Assembly (NCBI RefSeq): GCF_020740795.1
Contig: NC_067285.1
Coordinates: 112,121,652-112,185,651 of the forward strand
DNA length: 64,000 bases
Direction: 5' to 3'
DNA from: Apus apus
Lineage: Eukaryota; Chordata; Aves; Apodiformes; Apodidae
The notes under the pieces were generated by a model, which was not told the origin of the DNA, did no database searches, and was given only the letters and a program-made list of their open reading frames with translations. Shown piece by piece: positions 13,365 to 23,181 of this stretch (position 1 is the stretch's first letter; every line of letters starts with the position of its first letter). The translations under genes were made by a program, and so were the position numbers.

Positions 13365-14110
13365 ATGCAGTATTTGTTCCTGTTTACTTGGGCTTCTCCG
13401 TTGCTTGACTTTGCTTGTTCCAAGCCAGGTCAAAACCCCAGCTTTAGGAAGGAGGGTGAAATCTAATGGAAAAGAGAAGTGCATGAAAGAAATAAACAAA
13501 ATAAAAAATGTGTCACTTCCTGCAACGTTTGTCAAGGAAAATAAAGGAATAAATGTACTATTACATTTTGTTACCCACTGTCATATCCAGTGGAGCTACA
13601 GATCTCCCATGCTCTGACAGAGCAACAATGTCCACTTGGACTGCCCTTTAAAGTTGTTTTTTTAAGAAAGAGAAGCTGAAAAATCATGGATAAACACACT
13701 CCAAGGAAATATTTCCTGTGTACAGTAGAAAGGAGCCGAGGGAGAGCCCCTGTTCCACGCTGGGGTCAGTCCCCACCACAATGTATGGAGGCAGGAGAGC
13801 AGGGTCACTGGGAGGAAACGAGTATAAACAGGATCTGCTTTTATCAGTGGGGAAAAAAAAAAAAAGAACCCTAACCCTGTTTAAGTTAGCTATAAATATG
13901 TGCCTATATGTTTTAATCACAAGCTGCTGTTTCCAAGCCTTGCAGCCAGGGTTAAGTCACAGATGTCGAGCTGCCGACCACAGGCTGTCCTTGAATGCAA
14001 GATGCTGATTGTCCTTTCTGCTTTTACAGGGAATTAGTAAGGGGCAGCCCGTGCTCACAGCCCGGGCAGGACGTCTGAGCTGGAGTGGCAGGATGGGAGG
14101 AGAGAAAGGA
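13365..14110. other. Proximal upstream region of ADRA1D
   Basis: Ordinary composition with an A run at 13853-13865 and an isolated TATAAA-like string at 13822. No repeat recognised. Confidence 0.5.
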
Positions 14111-14390
14111 GACCTGCCAGTCTTGCAGGGCAACCTCCTGGTGGGATGCTGGGGCTGGGGACCTGACAGCCTTGCAGTGCATCCTCCTGGTGGTGGGATG
14201 CGGGAATTGGGGGACATGTGGGGGGGGTGGGGGGGGTCTGACATCCTTGCAGAGCATCCCTCCTGGTGGGTTGCAGGGATTGAAGCGTCCTGCCAGTCTC
14301 ACAGAGCACCCCTCCTGGTGGGCTGCCGGGTCTGGGGGGACCTTCAGCCTTTCAGACCTTCCCTCCTGGTGCTCTTCTGGGTGCGGGAGG
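14111..14390 (+). repeat. Five-copy degenerate G-rich minisatellite upstream of the CpG island
   Basis: Five head-to-tail units start at about 14111, 14161, 14237, 14288 and 14340. Each is about 50-52 bp, except unit 2, which is enlarged to about 76 bp by runs of G. The shared core is a cagnctngcag-like block, then TCCTCCTGGTGGG, then a G-rich tail. The units differ at many positions, so the array is not recent. Confidence 0.75.
14209..14236 (+). other. G-quadruplex-prone G runs
   Basis: G runs of 5, 8 and 8 bases separated by short spacers (acatgt and t) lie inside the enlarged minisatellite unit. They can supply four G-triplets on the plus strand. Shown by sequence pattern only. Confidence 0.5.
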
Positions 14391-14411
14391 GCCGGCCAGC
14401 CTGTCCGAGGT

Positions 14412-14435
14412 GGGGTGCGGGGGGGAGGGGGGGGG
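14412..14435 (+). other. G-quadruplex-prone G runs at the edge of the CpG island
   Basis: G runs of 4, 7 and 9 bases separated by tgc and a satisfy the usual G4 pattern on the plus strand, about 1 kb upstream of the ADRA1D start codon. Confidence 0.5.
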
Positions 14436-14930
14436 TCCCGTCAGGAGGTGCAGCCCCCCCTGCCTCGCAGCCCCGGGACCCCCGGGCTGGGAAGCGGGGC
14501 AGTCAAACCCTGCGCTCTGCTGCCCCCTGCCGGGGGCGGGCGGCGCGGCGGGACGGGACGGCAGCAGCGGGGGTACCTGCACCCCCCCGGCTACCTGCAC
14601 CCCCCGGCTACCTGACCCTCCCACCCCCCTGTGCTGTCTGCACCCCCACGGGGTGTCTGCACCCCAGTCCTGACAGCCGCTCTCCCCCTCACCAGGAGGT
14701 GCCGGCGGTACCTCCTCCCAAAACTGGGTGCCTGCCCCTTCCGTCTGTTCCCCGGGTGCCCCAGGGGTGCCTGCCCGGCCCCCGGCACGGCGTCTCTGCC
14801 CCCCAAGTGCGTGCCTATCCCCCCTTTCCCCCCATCTCCTCCATCAGCTCTCCCCGTCCTCTGCTGGGTCTTCAAGCTCCCGGCTTCACCCTGCCCCGGG
14901 CTCGCCTGGTCCCGCCAAGCAGCGCTGCTG

Positions 14931-14957
14931 CCTCCTCCTCCTCCTCCTCCTCCTCCA
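14931..14957 (+). repeat. (CCT)n microsatellite in the promoter region
   Basis: About nine CTC/CCT triplets in the GC-rich leader region. It gives runs of Ser, Pro or Leu in chance frames and Glu-rich frames on the other strand, but is not coding. Confidence 0.85.
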
Positions 14958-15124
14958 GCGGTACCTGAAGCTCGGGGCTCCCGACACCACCCCCGCCCCG
15001 GCTCGGCCCACCCCTCCTCCCTCCCTCCCTCCTTTCGCCCCTCCCGGAGCTCTCCCGTAGGAGCGGGAAGGCGAAAGGAGCCGGCAGCGCTGCCGGCCGC
15101 TGCCCAGCGCAGCCCCCCCGGAGC

Positions 15125-15310
15125 ATGCCAGGGCAGCGGGGGGCACCCACCTCGCTGCCCCCCCGGGAGGGCCGGCGGCGGGGCCGAGCGGCGGCCGGAG
15201 CGGGTGGTGGGGAGGGGGGCGAGGAGCAGAGCACCCTGCTTGCCCTCCGTCCCTCCATCCCGGCTGCGGGCAGCCAGCCTTGCCGGCGGGAAGGGGGAGC
15301 GGGGTGCTGA
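15125..15310 (+). promoter_or_regulatory. Possible second upstream ORF (61 codons) in the 5' leader
   Basis: An ATG at 15125 (gagcATGcc) opens a 61-codon, Gly/Arg/Ala-rich frame that ends about 100 bases before the receptor ATG. It matters only if transcription starts upstream of 15125. The composition is what any frame in this GC-rich DNA would give, so the peptide is probably meaningless, although the uORF could still affect translation. Confidence 0.25.
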
Positions 15311-15340
15311 GCGAGTTTTGGAGGCGGGCTAGCGGGGATC

Positions 15341-15412
15341 ATGCCGGGGGGGCTGAGCCTCGGCATCGCTTTCTCCTCGCCCTCCATGGAGCCCGGGCTT
15401 TTTCTACAATGA
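15341..15412 (+). promoter_or_regulatory. Upstream ORF (23 codons) whose stop overlaps the ADRA1D start codon
   Basis: An ATG with A at -3 (gatcATGc) opens a 23-codon frame, offset from the receptor frame. It ends at TGA 15410-15412. The receptor ATG is 15409-15411, so the two overlap as ATGA. A second in-frame ATG lies at 15386 (cctccATGG). If the mRNA starts upstream of 15341, scanning ribosomes would meet this uORF first, and receptor synthesis would depend on leaky scanning or reinitiation. The encoded peptide itself resembles nothing I know. Confidence 0.5.
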
Positions 15413-16378
15413 CTTTCCCTGAGCTGAGTAATGGCAGCTTGAGTGGGAACAGGACGGGCCAGGGCAGCCCGAGCGGTGCCAACCGGTCCTGGGGGCTGCA
15501 AGGCGAGGAGACCCCCGAGGGCAACGGCACCGCCACCCTGACTTTCGCCTTGGACGTGCAAGCGGTGGGCGTGGGGGTCTTCCTGGCTGTCTTCATCCTC
15601 TCAGCCATCGTGGGCAACATCCTGGTGATCCTCTCGGTGGCTTGTAACCGGCACCTGCAAACAGTCACCAACTACTTCATCGTCAACCTGGCCATCGCCG
15701 ACCTGCTGCTCAGCACCACCGTGCTGCCCTTCTCGGCCACCTTGGAGGTGCTGGGCTTCTGGGTGTTTGGGCGCATCTTCTGCAACATCTGGGCAGCTGT
15801 GGACGTGCTGTGCTGCTCTGCCTCCATCATGAGCTTGTGCATCATCTCGGTGGACAGGTACATTGGTGTTAAGTACTCCCTCAAGTACCCCACGATCATG
15901 ACCGAGAAGAAGGCGGGGGTTATCCTCGTGGTGGTCTGGCTCTCCTCCATGGTCATCTCCATCGGGCCCCTGCTGGGATGGAAGGAGCCGCCACCGCCAG
16001 ATGAGAGCATCTGTAGCATCACGGAGGAGCCAGGCTATGCCCTGTTCTCCTCCCTCTTCTCTTTCTACCTGCCCCTCATGGTCATCCTGGTGATGTACTT
16101 CAGGATCTACGTGGTGGCCAGGCGGACCACCCGGAGCTTGGAGGCAGGGGTCAAGAAGGAGAGGAACAAATCCATGGAGGTGGTACTGCGCATCCACTGT
16201 CGCAGCGTGCTGGAGGAGCCTCTCTCCAGCACCAGGAGCAAGGGGCACAACTTCAGGAGCTCCCTTTCTGTGCGGCTCCTCAAGTTCTCCCGTGAGAAGA
16301 AAGCAGCCAAAACTCTCGCCATCGTCGTGGGGGTTTTCATCCTCTGCTGGTTCCCCTTCTTCTTTGTCCTGCCTTTCG
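15409..16378 (+). CDS. ADRA1D: ADRA1D exon 1 (coding part): alpha-1D adrenergic receptor, N-terminus to TM6
   Basis: Encodes residues 1-323 plus the first base of codon 324 of a Gq-coupled plasma-membrane receptor for noradrenaline and adrenaline. Visible: N-glycosylation sequons at N8, N14, N25 and N39; TM1 about 53-78 (N70 = 1.50); TM2 with D98 (2.50); C125, expected to pair with C202 in loop 2; TM3 with the amine-binding D132 (3.32) and DRY at 149-151; W177 in TM4; TM5 serines S214, S215 and S218 before P222; TM6 CWFP at 313-316 followed by FFFV. MTFPEL resembles the mammalian alpha-1D start, and the [10 protein letters not shown] and [25 protein letters not shown] loop 3 is characteristic of alpha-1 receptors. 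The ATG at 15409 is chosen because it is the first in-frame ATG and has A at -3. The extracellular N-terminus is about 52 residues, much shorter than the Gly/Ala-rich mammalian one. Alpha-1A and alpha-1B are excluded mainly by the exon 2 tail. Confidence 0.97.
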
Positions 16379-16489
16379 GTAAGTGACCCTGTCCCCCATC
16401 CCAGCCCTGCTGCCTGTGCCTGAGCCCCTGGGAACCTGCTCCTTGGGGTAAACTTTCAGGACACAACTCAGGCCCAGAGGAGAGGGATA

Positions 16490-16660
16490 GGTAACTGATC
16501 AGCAGATAAACCAGTGATGAATTAATTCAATTAGTTAACGCATATTCAGTGTTTGTTAATCAGGCTCATAGCATCAATCAAAGTAAACAGCACATGAATA
16601 AAAAAGCAGCATAATAATTGGTTTCATTAATTCATTCTGCGTTCAGCAGCTTGATTAACG
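16490..16660. promoter_or_regulatory. TAAT-rich segment just inside intron 1 (candidate enhancer)
   Basis: AT-rich DNA begins abruptly about 110 bp after the exon 1 donor, dense in homeodomain cores (TTAATT, ATTAAT, TAATTG) and free of repeats. Conservation was not tested. Confidence 0.3.
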
Positions 16661-17010
16661 AAGCTCAGGCAAAGGAGGAAGCAGCTCTGTTTCCAGCAGG
16701 CTGTAGCTGTGGTACAGTGGGTTCCAGACAGCTCTGCCATCCCTGTCCCCAGTCTCTCTTCCCCCCATTCTGGATGAGGGCACCTGGATCCACCTCTGTG
16801 GGCCCAGGGCTCCCACCTCTGTTGTGAGCTGGTGAAGATGTTGGAGATAAGTGAGGTTTGATCCCCTCAAGGAGGGTGTCAGTGTCTGAAGCCCAAGTCC
16901 CGCTGACGTTGTGCAGGGACCTGGAGCAGGACCAGGTTCATCTGCAAGGATGATAGTCCTAGGTGATTTCCCAGGACCAATCCACCTCCTCCAGGAGTCG
17001 TGCCTTCAGC

Positions 17011-17090
17011 TCCCTGCCATGGTGCCCATGTCACTGGGGGCTCATTTGGTTCCCTGCCATGGTGCCCATGTCACGGGGGGCTCATTTGGG
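17011..17090. repeat. Two-copy 40-bp tandem duplication
   Basis: 17011-17050 and 17051-17090 are nearly identical; only positions 17035/17075 and the final base differ. The unit begins tccctgccatggtgcccatg. Confidence 0.9.
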
Positions 17091-19584
17091 GTTGTCTGGT
17101 AGGTTGTGCTCTAAAGTTTTGGCAAGTTGTTTGCCCCCTGGTGCAGAGGAGGCTGAGCAGGCACAGAGCTCACAGGAGAGCATGATGTCCAAGGCACTGT
17201 CCCCTTCCAACAGCAGGGCTACCTGCAGCCCCTACAGTGCAGGAGGGCCAGTGCTCTCCATCACCACCTCATCCAACAACAGGCACCCAACCCAGGCGAC
17301 CTGAGTAACCCTCTGGAGTGATGTAGCTGAACTGAGGGGGGGAAAAGGAGATTAATTTCTGAATATTGACAATTGCCTTTGAGCAGAGCTCAGCAAAGCA
17401 GAGAGATCTGTCCCTCCATCTGCTGGGTGGGACTCTGGTGTCCCACAGCTCACTGGGGACTTGGGTCCAACTAACCCTGCAGCAAGGGAAACCTCTTGTT
17501 CCTCTTGTACCTTGTCTCTCTCTGTTTCGGTTTTTCTCCCTGGGTGAGGGTGGACTTTGCTGGGTTTAGGGGTGAAATTGCTGCTGTGAAGAGTTTTAAC
17601 CCTGTTGTGTGCATGAGGGTTTGTGGTATCACTCAGGCAGGGAGCAGTAAGGATGCTGTCAACTTCTCCAACAAGTACCAAGATGAATTATCCTGTCTTA
17701 CCATGCCTCAGTTTCTCTTTCACCCATCAGATGCAGTGGGGGATTTTTGTAGCCTGCAAATAAGTATTTTGGGGAATTGTGGGGCTCATGGAGATGCCAG
17801 TATTGGAAAGCTGAACTCTCTGGGCAGCCCCACTCTGACACTTGCCTCCTTGGCTAATCAGAAGGGCAGGAACCAGCTTCAAACCTCATTCCTGTCTTTA
17901 CACCCTGCAGCCAATGAAGCTGGGAATTGGGATCCTGTTCGTCTGAGTTATTCCCAGCACTTAGGAATAAACATCAGGCAGATACTTCTCAGCAGAAAAA
18001 AATATTTTATCTTGTTTTGCCATATTTATCCTCCTCTGAAACTCTTGACCCAACTTCTCACTGATGTAAATCATCACCCTTGCACTCAAGTCAAGAGAGA
18101 CACTGATTTACAACAGCTAAAAATCCAAATTTTTTTCTTTAGCTACCTCCAGTGAACCCATTTGCTTCCTCCAAGCACAGAACTTGCCAAGTTCTTTACA
18201 AACATGGCTTTGATCTTTACTTCCTGCTGTATTATACACATAATATAAACACAGTGAAAGTTCATTTATTTTATGATTACAAAATATGCTGCCTCTGATT
18301 TCCCCCTCCTTTTATTAATTGCCCTATTCAAATCTGAGAATCATTCAATGCTAACTAGAAGGGGAAGAGAAACTTCTGCAAGGTCTAATCTCTGATTTTG
18401 CAGCTCAGGAGAGAGGTCTGAAACCCAGAGAAACCAGCAAACTTCACTGTAAATCCACAGACTGAAGCATTCTGGGGCAAATTCTCCTCGAAAAGAAGAT
18501 TGGAAATGGTTGAACAGAAAGGCTTTTTGATTCACTCATTAGACAAATCAGAATTTGGGGGCAACTGGAAGTGTAATTGATGCACATTTTAAGTGGAAAC
18601 TAAACACTGGTGGGGAACTGAAAGCACTTTCAATTGAAGTGAAACATGTTTCAATTTAAGAAGAGAGTGAATGGAGTTTTATTTTTTAAAATGAGCACTT
18701 AAATATATTTCAAAACTAACTGGCATGATAAAATGAAATAAGTGATCTATTTTCTTCTGAAAATACTGAAATGTTTTGACTCTTTTTTTTTCTTTCCTAT
18801 TTGACATGGATTTGCAAGGTGTTGCAGTTGAGCTGCTTACACTGTTGGCTGATTGTACTTTTAAGGGATAAGTGAATTTCTCGACTGAAAAAAAGACTGA
18901 AAAAAAGACTCCCAGCTTTGCTTAGTATGGGCTTAGCAATCAGAAACTTTTGTATCAGCTGTTGCTGGTTTCTGTGTGAGTCCACACACCTTTGCATCTT
19001 TCTGCAGGGTAGTTTCCATGTTAGTTAACAATGAGTAACATTTATCCCATCAGTGTCCTGAAGCTGAAATAACCAACACTGTTAAATAACAGGACCTATG
19101 TCTGTGCCAAATGGTGTCAGCTGTTTCTCCATGCTTGAATAATCTGCAAAGATTGTTCTTTAAATCAGTTAAACTCCCCAATACTTTCACAGTCTATTTA
19201 TCAGCTAAATAATTTAGCTCACTCTTGGGTTTGTGGTACACATCTACAAGCACAGGATGCCATCACCTGGGGTTTTAACACAATTAACAGTTTCAATGGC
19301 TAATGAGTCTCTTTAAGCAGCTGGTTGTTCAACAAGAGATGAAACCCTAACCACCCACACATTTCTTGTGTGGGTTGTGTCTTCTGCTGGGTGTGCAGTA
19401 GAGCTCAACTGAGCTACTTTACCTGGGGATCCTGGGGGGTCACTGTGTGTTTTATGGAAGGGTGACCCTTCCCTTAGCAAAGACCTGCCCAGAGAACATT
19501 GCTGGAGGCTCCTCAGAGATGGGGGACAAGGATTAATGTCCCTTTGGTTGTCTCAGATGTCTGTGCCTTCATCTTAGCTAGTCA
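17091..19584. other. Intronic unique sequence
   Basis: No repeat beyond a 13-bp duplication near 18885-18910. AT-rich from about 18180. A 219-codon frame at 17496-18155 has no domain and no flanking splice logic. Confidence 0.55.
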
Positions 19585-19640
19585 TAGCATCATGGAGAAG
19601 CCTGTTGGAAGGGACCTCTGAAGTTCCAGCTGTCTCTCTG
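19585..19640 (-). mobile_element. Possible short CR1 3' tail relic
   Basis: agtcatagcatcatgga...ttggaagggacctctgaagt resembles the degraded reverse complement of a CR1 3' end. The following 100 bases are only loosely similar. Confidence 0.4.
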
Positions 19641-20479
19641 AGCAACTTCACACACATAGCTGATCAGTCAGTCACATTCACCCCAACCTCCCTTCATCAT
19701 TCCAAGGACAGTTCGTAAAGGTGTGACTCATTTGACCTATTCTGGACACCCTGCTTAGGATGAGACAAATTGTGGTGTCAAGTTGCCTCTTCCTCTCCCT
19801 TGGCTACAACTGCAGCCAGAGGAATTTAACCAGTTGATGGTGTCTGCACTGCAGGTATTAGCAGAGGTGGGATGTAACTTAGTCTTAATTTTTTTTAAGT
19901 CTAATGGGAGCAAGATGCCTAGGTGAGAGAAAGCTCAGTCCTGTGTCAGACCAACCTTTACTAGAGGAAGAGAACAGACAGAGAAACTCTAGTAACACAT
20001 CCACAGAGGCTTCATTGGCTCTTCTGCTGATGGAAAACCCTGCTGAAAGTTAGGTGCTGGATTTGTCCTCGCACCAGGACATCTGTGCAGTGGGTCAAGG
20101 AACCAGAACTCCCTAAGATTCTGTGATGTAACACCTATAGATAGATAGTCACCTGCTTTCTCAAACCTGATCCTGTAAGAACAGGTGGAAAGATGGAGCC
20201 CTGCTCCCCATCCACTCTTCAGTGGCTGGGGAGCATGCAAAGACAAAGTGGGAGCCCAAATGGGACCATCTCAGCAGTGGAGGCAAAGACCTTCTTCACC
20301 ACTACCCCAAAGTATCCAAGAGGAAACAACCATCCCTTGGGATCAAGGATGCACTACCCAGTACCCAGGATGGTGATTTACACCCCTCAATGGCTTAGTT
20401 TAGTTTAGTCCAGGTGGTGGGCTCCCATGTTAGTTATTCTTTGGGATTTGTTAGAAATCAAGGCTGGTCTAGAAAGCTG

Positions 20480-20891
20480 GGGAAGGGGCTGGAGCACAAG
20501 TCTGATGAGGAGCAGCTGAGGGAGCTGGGGGTGTCCAGCCTGAGAGGAGACCTTCTGGCTCTGCAACTGCCTGAGAGGAGGTTAGAGCCAGGGGAGGTTG
20601 GTCTCTTCTCCCAAGTAACAAGTGATGGGGTGAAAGGAAATGGCCTCAAGTTATGCCAGGGGCAGTTTAGATTGGATTTTGGGAACAATTTCTTGCTGGC
20701 AAGGGCTGTCAGGCCCTGGCCCAGGCTGCCCAGGGCAGGGGGGGAGTCCCCATCCCTGGAGGGATTTCAAAGCCCTGTAGATGTGGTGCTGAGGGACATG
20801 GGTTAGTGGTGGCCTAGGCAGTGCTGGGTTAACAGGTGGACTTGATGATCTCAAAGGTCTTTTCCAACCTGAATGCTTCTGTGATTCTATG
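20480..20891 (+). mobile_element. CR1 LINE 3' end
   Basis: Begins in the ORF2 C-terminal block (GLEHKSDEEQLRELG) and runs through [29 protein letters not shown] and the gtggtgctgagggacatgg block to a cttctgtgattctatg tail. 5'-truncated. Confidence 0.92.
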
Positions 20892-22329
20892 AAATCAAGT
20901 TCAGTGTGAGAAAGGCACAGCAGCACCCATAGCTAGTGCCACACAAGAGCAAAGACCAGAACCCAAGGCTCCTTTTACTCTGTTCCCCCCACAACAGCAG
21001 GTTATCCAGACAAGGAATGACTTGAGAGATCCCTCAGCATGACCAAAACCCTCATATTCAGGGTCTCATGTTTGCCTTGGGATGGTGACTTGCCTGTCTG
21101 TGCAGTGGAAGCTGGTACTCATTTCCAGGTATGATTCAAAAACCACAGTGTATTGGCTTTTTAACCTGCATCCTGAAGGAAAAGCAGCTGTTGCACAAAC
21201 CAGGCTCAGAAAGATCTCCTTGAAGCCAAAATAAATATATTTGTGTAGGTGTTGTTTTTCACAGGGCAGAGGTCCTGATGCAAAACATTTTGTAGAAGAT
21301 GAGCTCACAAGGGCATAGTAGTTCTCAGGGTTTGGTCACTTGTAAAACAAATGCAGGTAAAAGCACATTTCAGATGAGGCCAAGTCTGTTCTGGTAGAAG
21401 AGGAGAATCTAATTCTATCCTGGTATAAGAGCATTTAACATGAAGTCCTAAGAAAAAAGGACTTAGGTCATCACTCTCTGCCTGTGCTCGTGGAAGCCTT
21501 TCCCCACCACCTGATGAACTCTTTCATCAGTTTCAATCCCAAAGGGCTAAAAGTCCTCAATATATCAAGTTCCTATAAAAATGGGTAGATGGGTAAAGGG
21601 CTGGGGGCTTTCGTACCCTCCCTCAGGGACTGAGGACTGCAGAGTGAGCTCAGACATCAGAAAATATTCACTAAAAATCCACCACGAGACACAGTTCAAC
21701 GGAAAATCAAACTTCTTTAGTTTCGTTGTGCACAGGAGGACCTGATGGGAAGTGTGATTTGAAAGGAGGAGGGTGAAAGGCAAACCATTCAACTGCTTTC
21801 ATTGTCAGGGCAGTCTCTTTTATCTCCTGACATTTTCTGAGTCGTGGTGGAACTTGTGGAATTGGCATGGAAAAAGGAATGGGCAACTGCTTTGGAATAA
21901 TCAGCTACAGCCCAGAGCACCAAAGCAAACTGGAAAAAGAGCAATCCAATGAACTACTCCATCTGCCACACGTCCCTCATTGATCTTGGTCCACTGGATC
22001 AAGATCAATCATTAAAAATGCCAGTGACAACACGGACACAGAATCTCAAAAGCTGCTAGATACCAGGCACCAGTTTGACTTATCAGACATCATCCAGGCA
22101 AGAGGCAAGATCCTTCTCATCTCCCTTTTGCCTTCCAGCCCAACTTTCTCAGGGAAGGATCCCATGCTCCCAGACAACTCCTGATCTGTTTTTCAAGGCT
22201 ATGCTTAAAGCATTGCAGTGAAGGCAAATCCATTGCTGTCTCAGGCAAATGATGCTGTTGCTTAAGCAGCCCTCAAGTGTGGGACTTCTGCTGCTCTTTT
22301 TCCAGTTCAGAGTGCCTGCAGTAGCATTA
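20892..22329. other. Intronic unique sequence
   Basis: No recognisable gene or repeat. Confidence 0.6.
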
Positions 22330-22500
22330 GAATCATAGAAAACTAGAATAATTTAAGTTGGAAAAGACCCTCAAGATCATGAAGTCCAGCCTTTAACCCT
22401 TCTCTACCATGTTAATCCCTAAGTCTTATCCCCAAGCACCACATCTAGATAACTTTTAAACACATCCAGGGATGATGACTCCACCACCTCTCTGGGCTGT
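22330..22500 (-). mobile_element. CR1 LINE 3' end fragment
   Basis: Reverse octamer tail (gaatcatagaaaactagaat), then gttggaaaagaccctcaagatcat and caagcaccacatctag. More diverged than its neighbours and cut short at about 170 bp. Confidence 0.8.
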
Positions 22501-22926
22501 GCTGCAGCCTAGCAGAACAACATTCCTAGGGATGATAGCAGGGATGTATGTGGTGGGCATGGCACAGGGACTCATGGGGGTGGACATCCTACTGGGATAA
22601 CACTGGAGGAAAAGTCCAGGCACAGGGAGTCATCTGCATTGATTGTGCCTGTCTAAGCTAACAGGGTGGAAAAGCAACCCGTGAGCTGGGTTTGTCTCCA
22701 GGGAAAACATGTTGCCATCCTGCAAAAGGGCACAGGAGAGAATGACAAGTAGGAACATGGATAATGAGACTGCAAGTAAATTGTGTAGCAATTGTGAGTG
22801 TAAATTGTGCTGATTCCCTCTTTGTATCTTGGTGCAGAAGCCATCAGAGTGCAGAGATGCAGACAAACGGTCCACATCTCTTTAGAAATACCCAGCAAAA
22901 AGTCATTACTTGGAGCCCCAGTAGTA

Positions 22927-23181
22927 AAATCCTAAAATGGTTTGGGTTGGAAGGGACCTTCATCTAGTTCAAAGTCCCATGTCATGGGCAGGGACACCTC
23001 CCACCAGCCTAGGTTGCTCCAAGCCCCATCCAACCTGCCCTTCAACACTGCCAGGGATGGGGCAGCCACAGCTTCTCTGGGCAACCTGGGCCAGGGTCTC
23101 ACCACCCTCACAGCAAAGAATTTCTTCCTAAGATCTCATCTGAATCTCCCCTCTTTGAGCTTAAAACCTTGTCCCATCACT
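22927..23181 (-). mobile_element. CR1 LINE 3' end
   Basis: Reverse-oriented ggtttgggttggaagggacc, tgggcagggacacctccc and ttgctccaagccccatcc. Same tail class as the copies at 7351, 40663, 50159 and 56388. It overlaps a chance 101-codon plus-strand frame. Confidence 0.9.

Larger units (their letters stand above)
14470..15408 (+). promoter_or_regulatory. ADRA1D: CpG-island promoter region and 5' UTR of ADRA1D
   Basis: Very GC- and CpG-rich DNA runs from about 14470 and continues through exon 1 to about 16400, against a CpG-poor background. GC boxes (Sp1/KLF type) are visible near 14532-14541 (GGGGGCGGGC) and 14991-15000 (CCCCGCCCCG). I see no TATA box in the last kilobase; the nearest TATAAA-like string is at 13822, far outside the island. 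This fits a dispersed TATA-less promoter, as described for mammalian ADRA1D. The exact transcription start cannot be read from the sequence. Confidence 0.75.

Noticed and set aside
13822..13828. TATAAA-like string as a possible ADRA1D TATA box
   Set aside because: Lies about 1.6 kb upstream of the start codon, outside the CpG island, with no other core-promoter support.
13866..13877. CCCTAACCCTG, a telomere-like string (also near 11800 and 19345)
   Set aside because: Fewer than two full TTAGGG-type units at each site, so chance level rather than an interstitial telomere.
14009..14968. 319-codon plus-strand frame upstream of ADRA1D
   Set aside because: Begins at a non-ATG codon, covers the minisatellite and CpG-rich DNA, and is Pro/Ser/Gly-rich without domains.
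14872..15561. 229-codon minus-strand frame across the promoter and exon 1
   Set aside because: Glu/Gly/Pro/Arg-rich low-complexity product of GC-rich DNA opposite the receptor leader. No domain.
15601..16248. 215-codon minus-strand frame within ADRA1D exon 1
   Set aside because: Antisense shadow of the strongly biased receptor coding sequence, His/Asp-rich as expected for such shadows.
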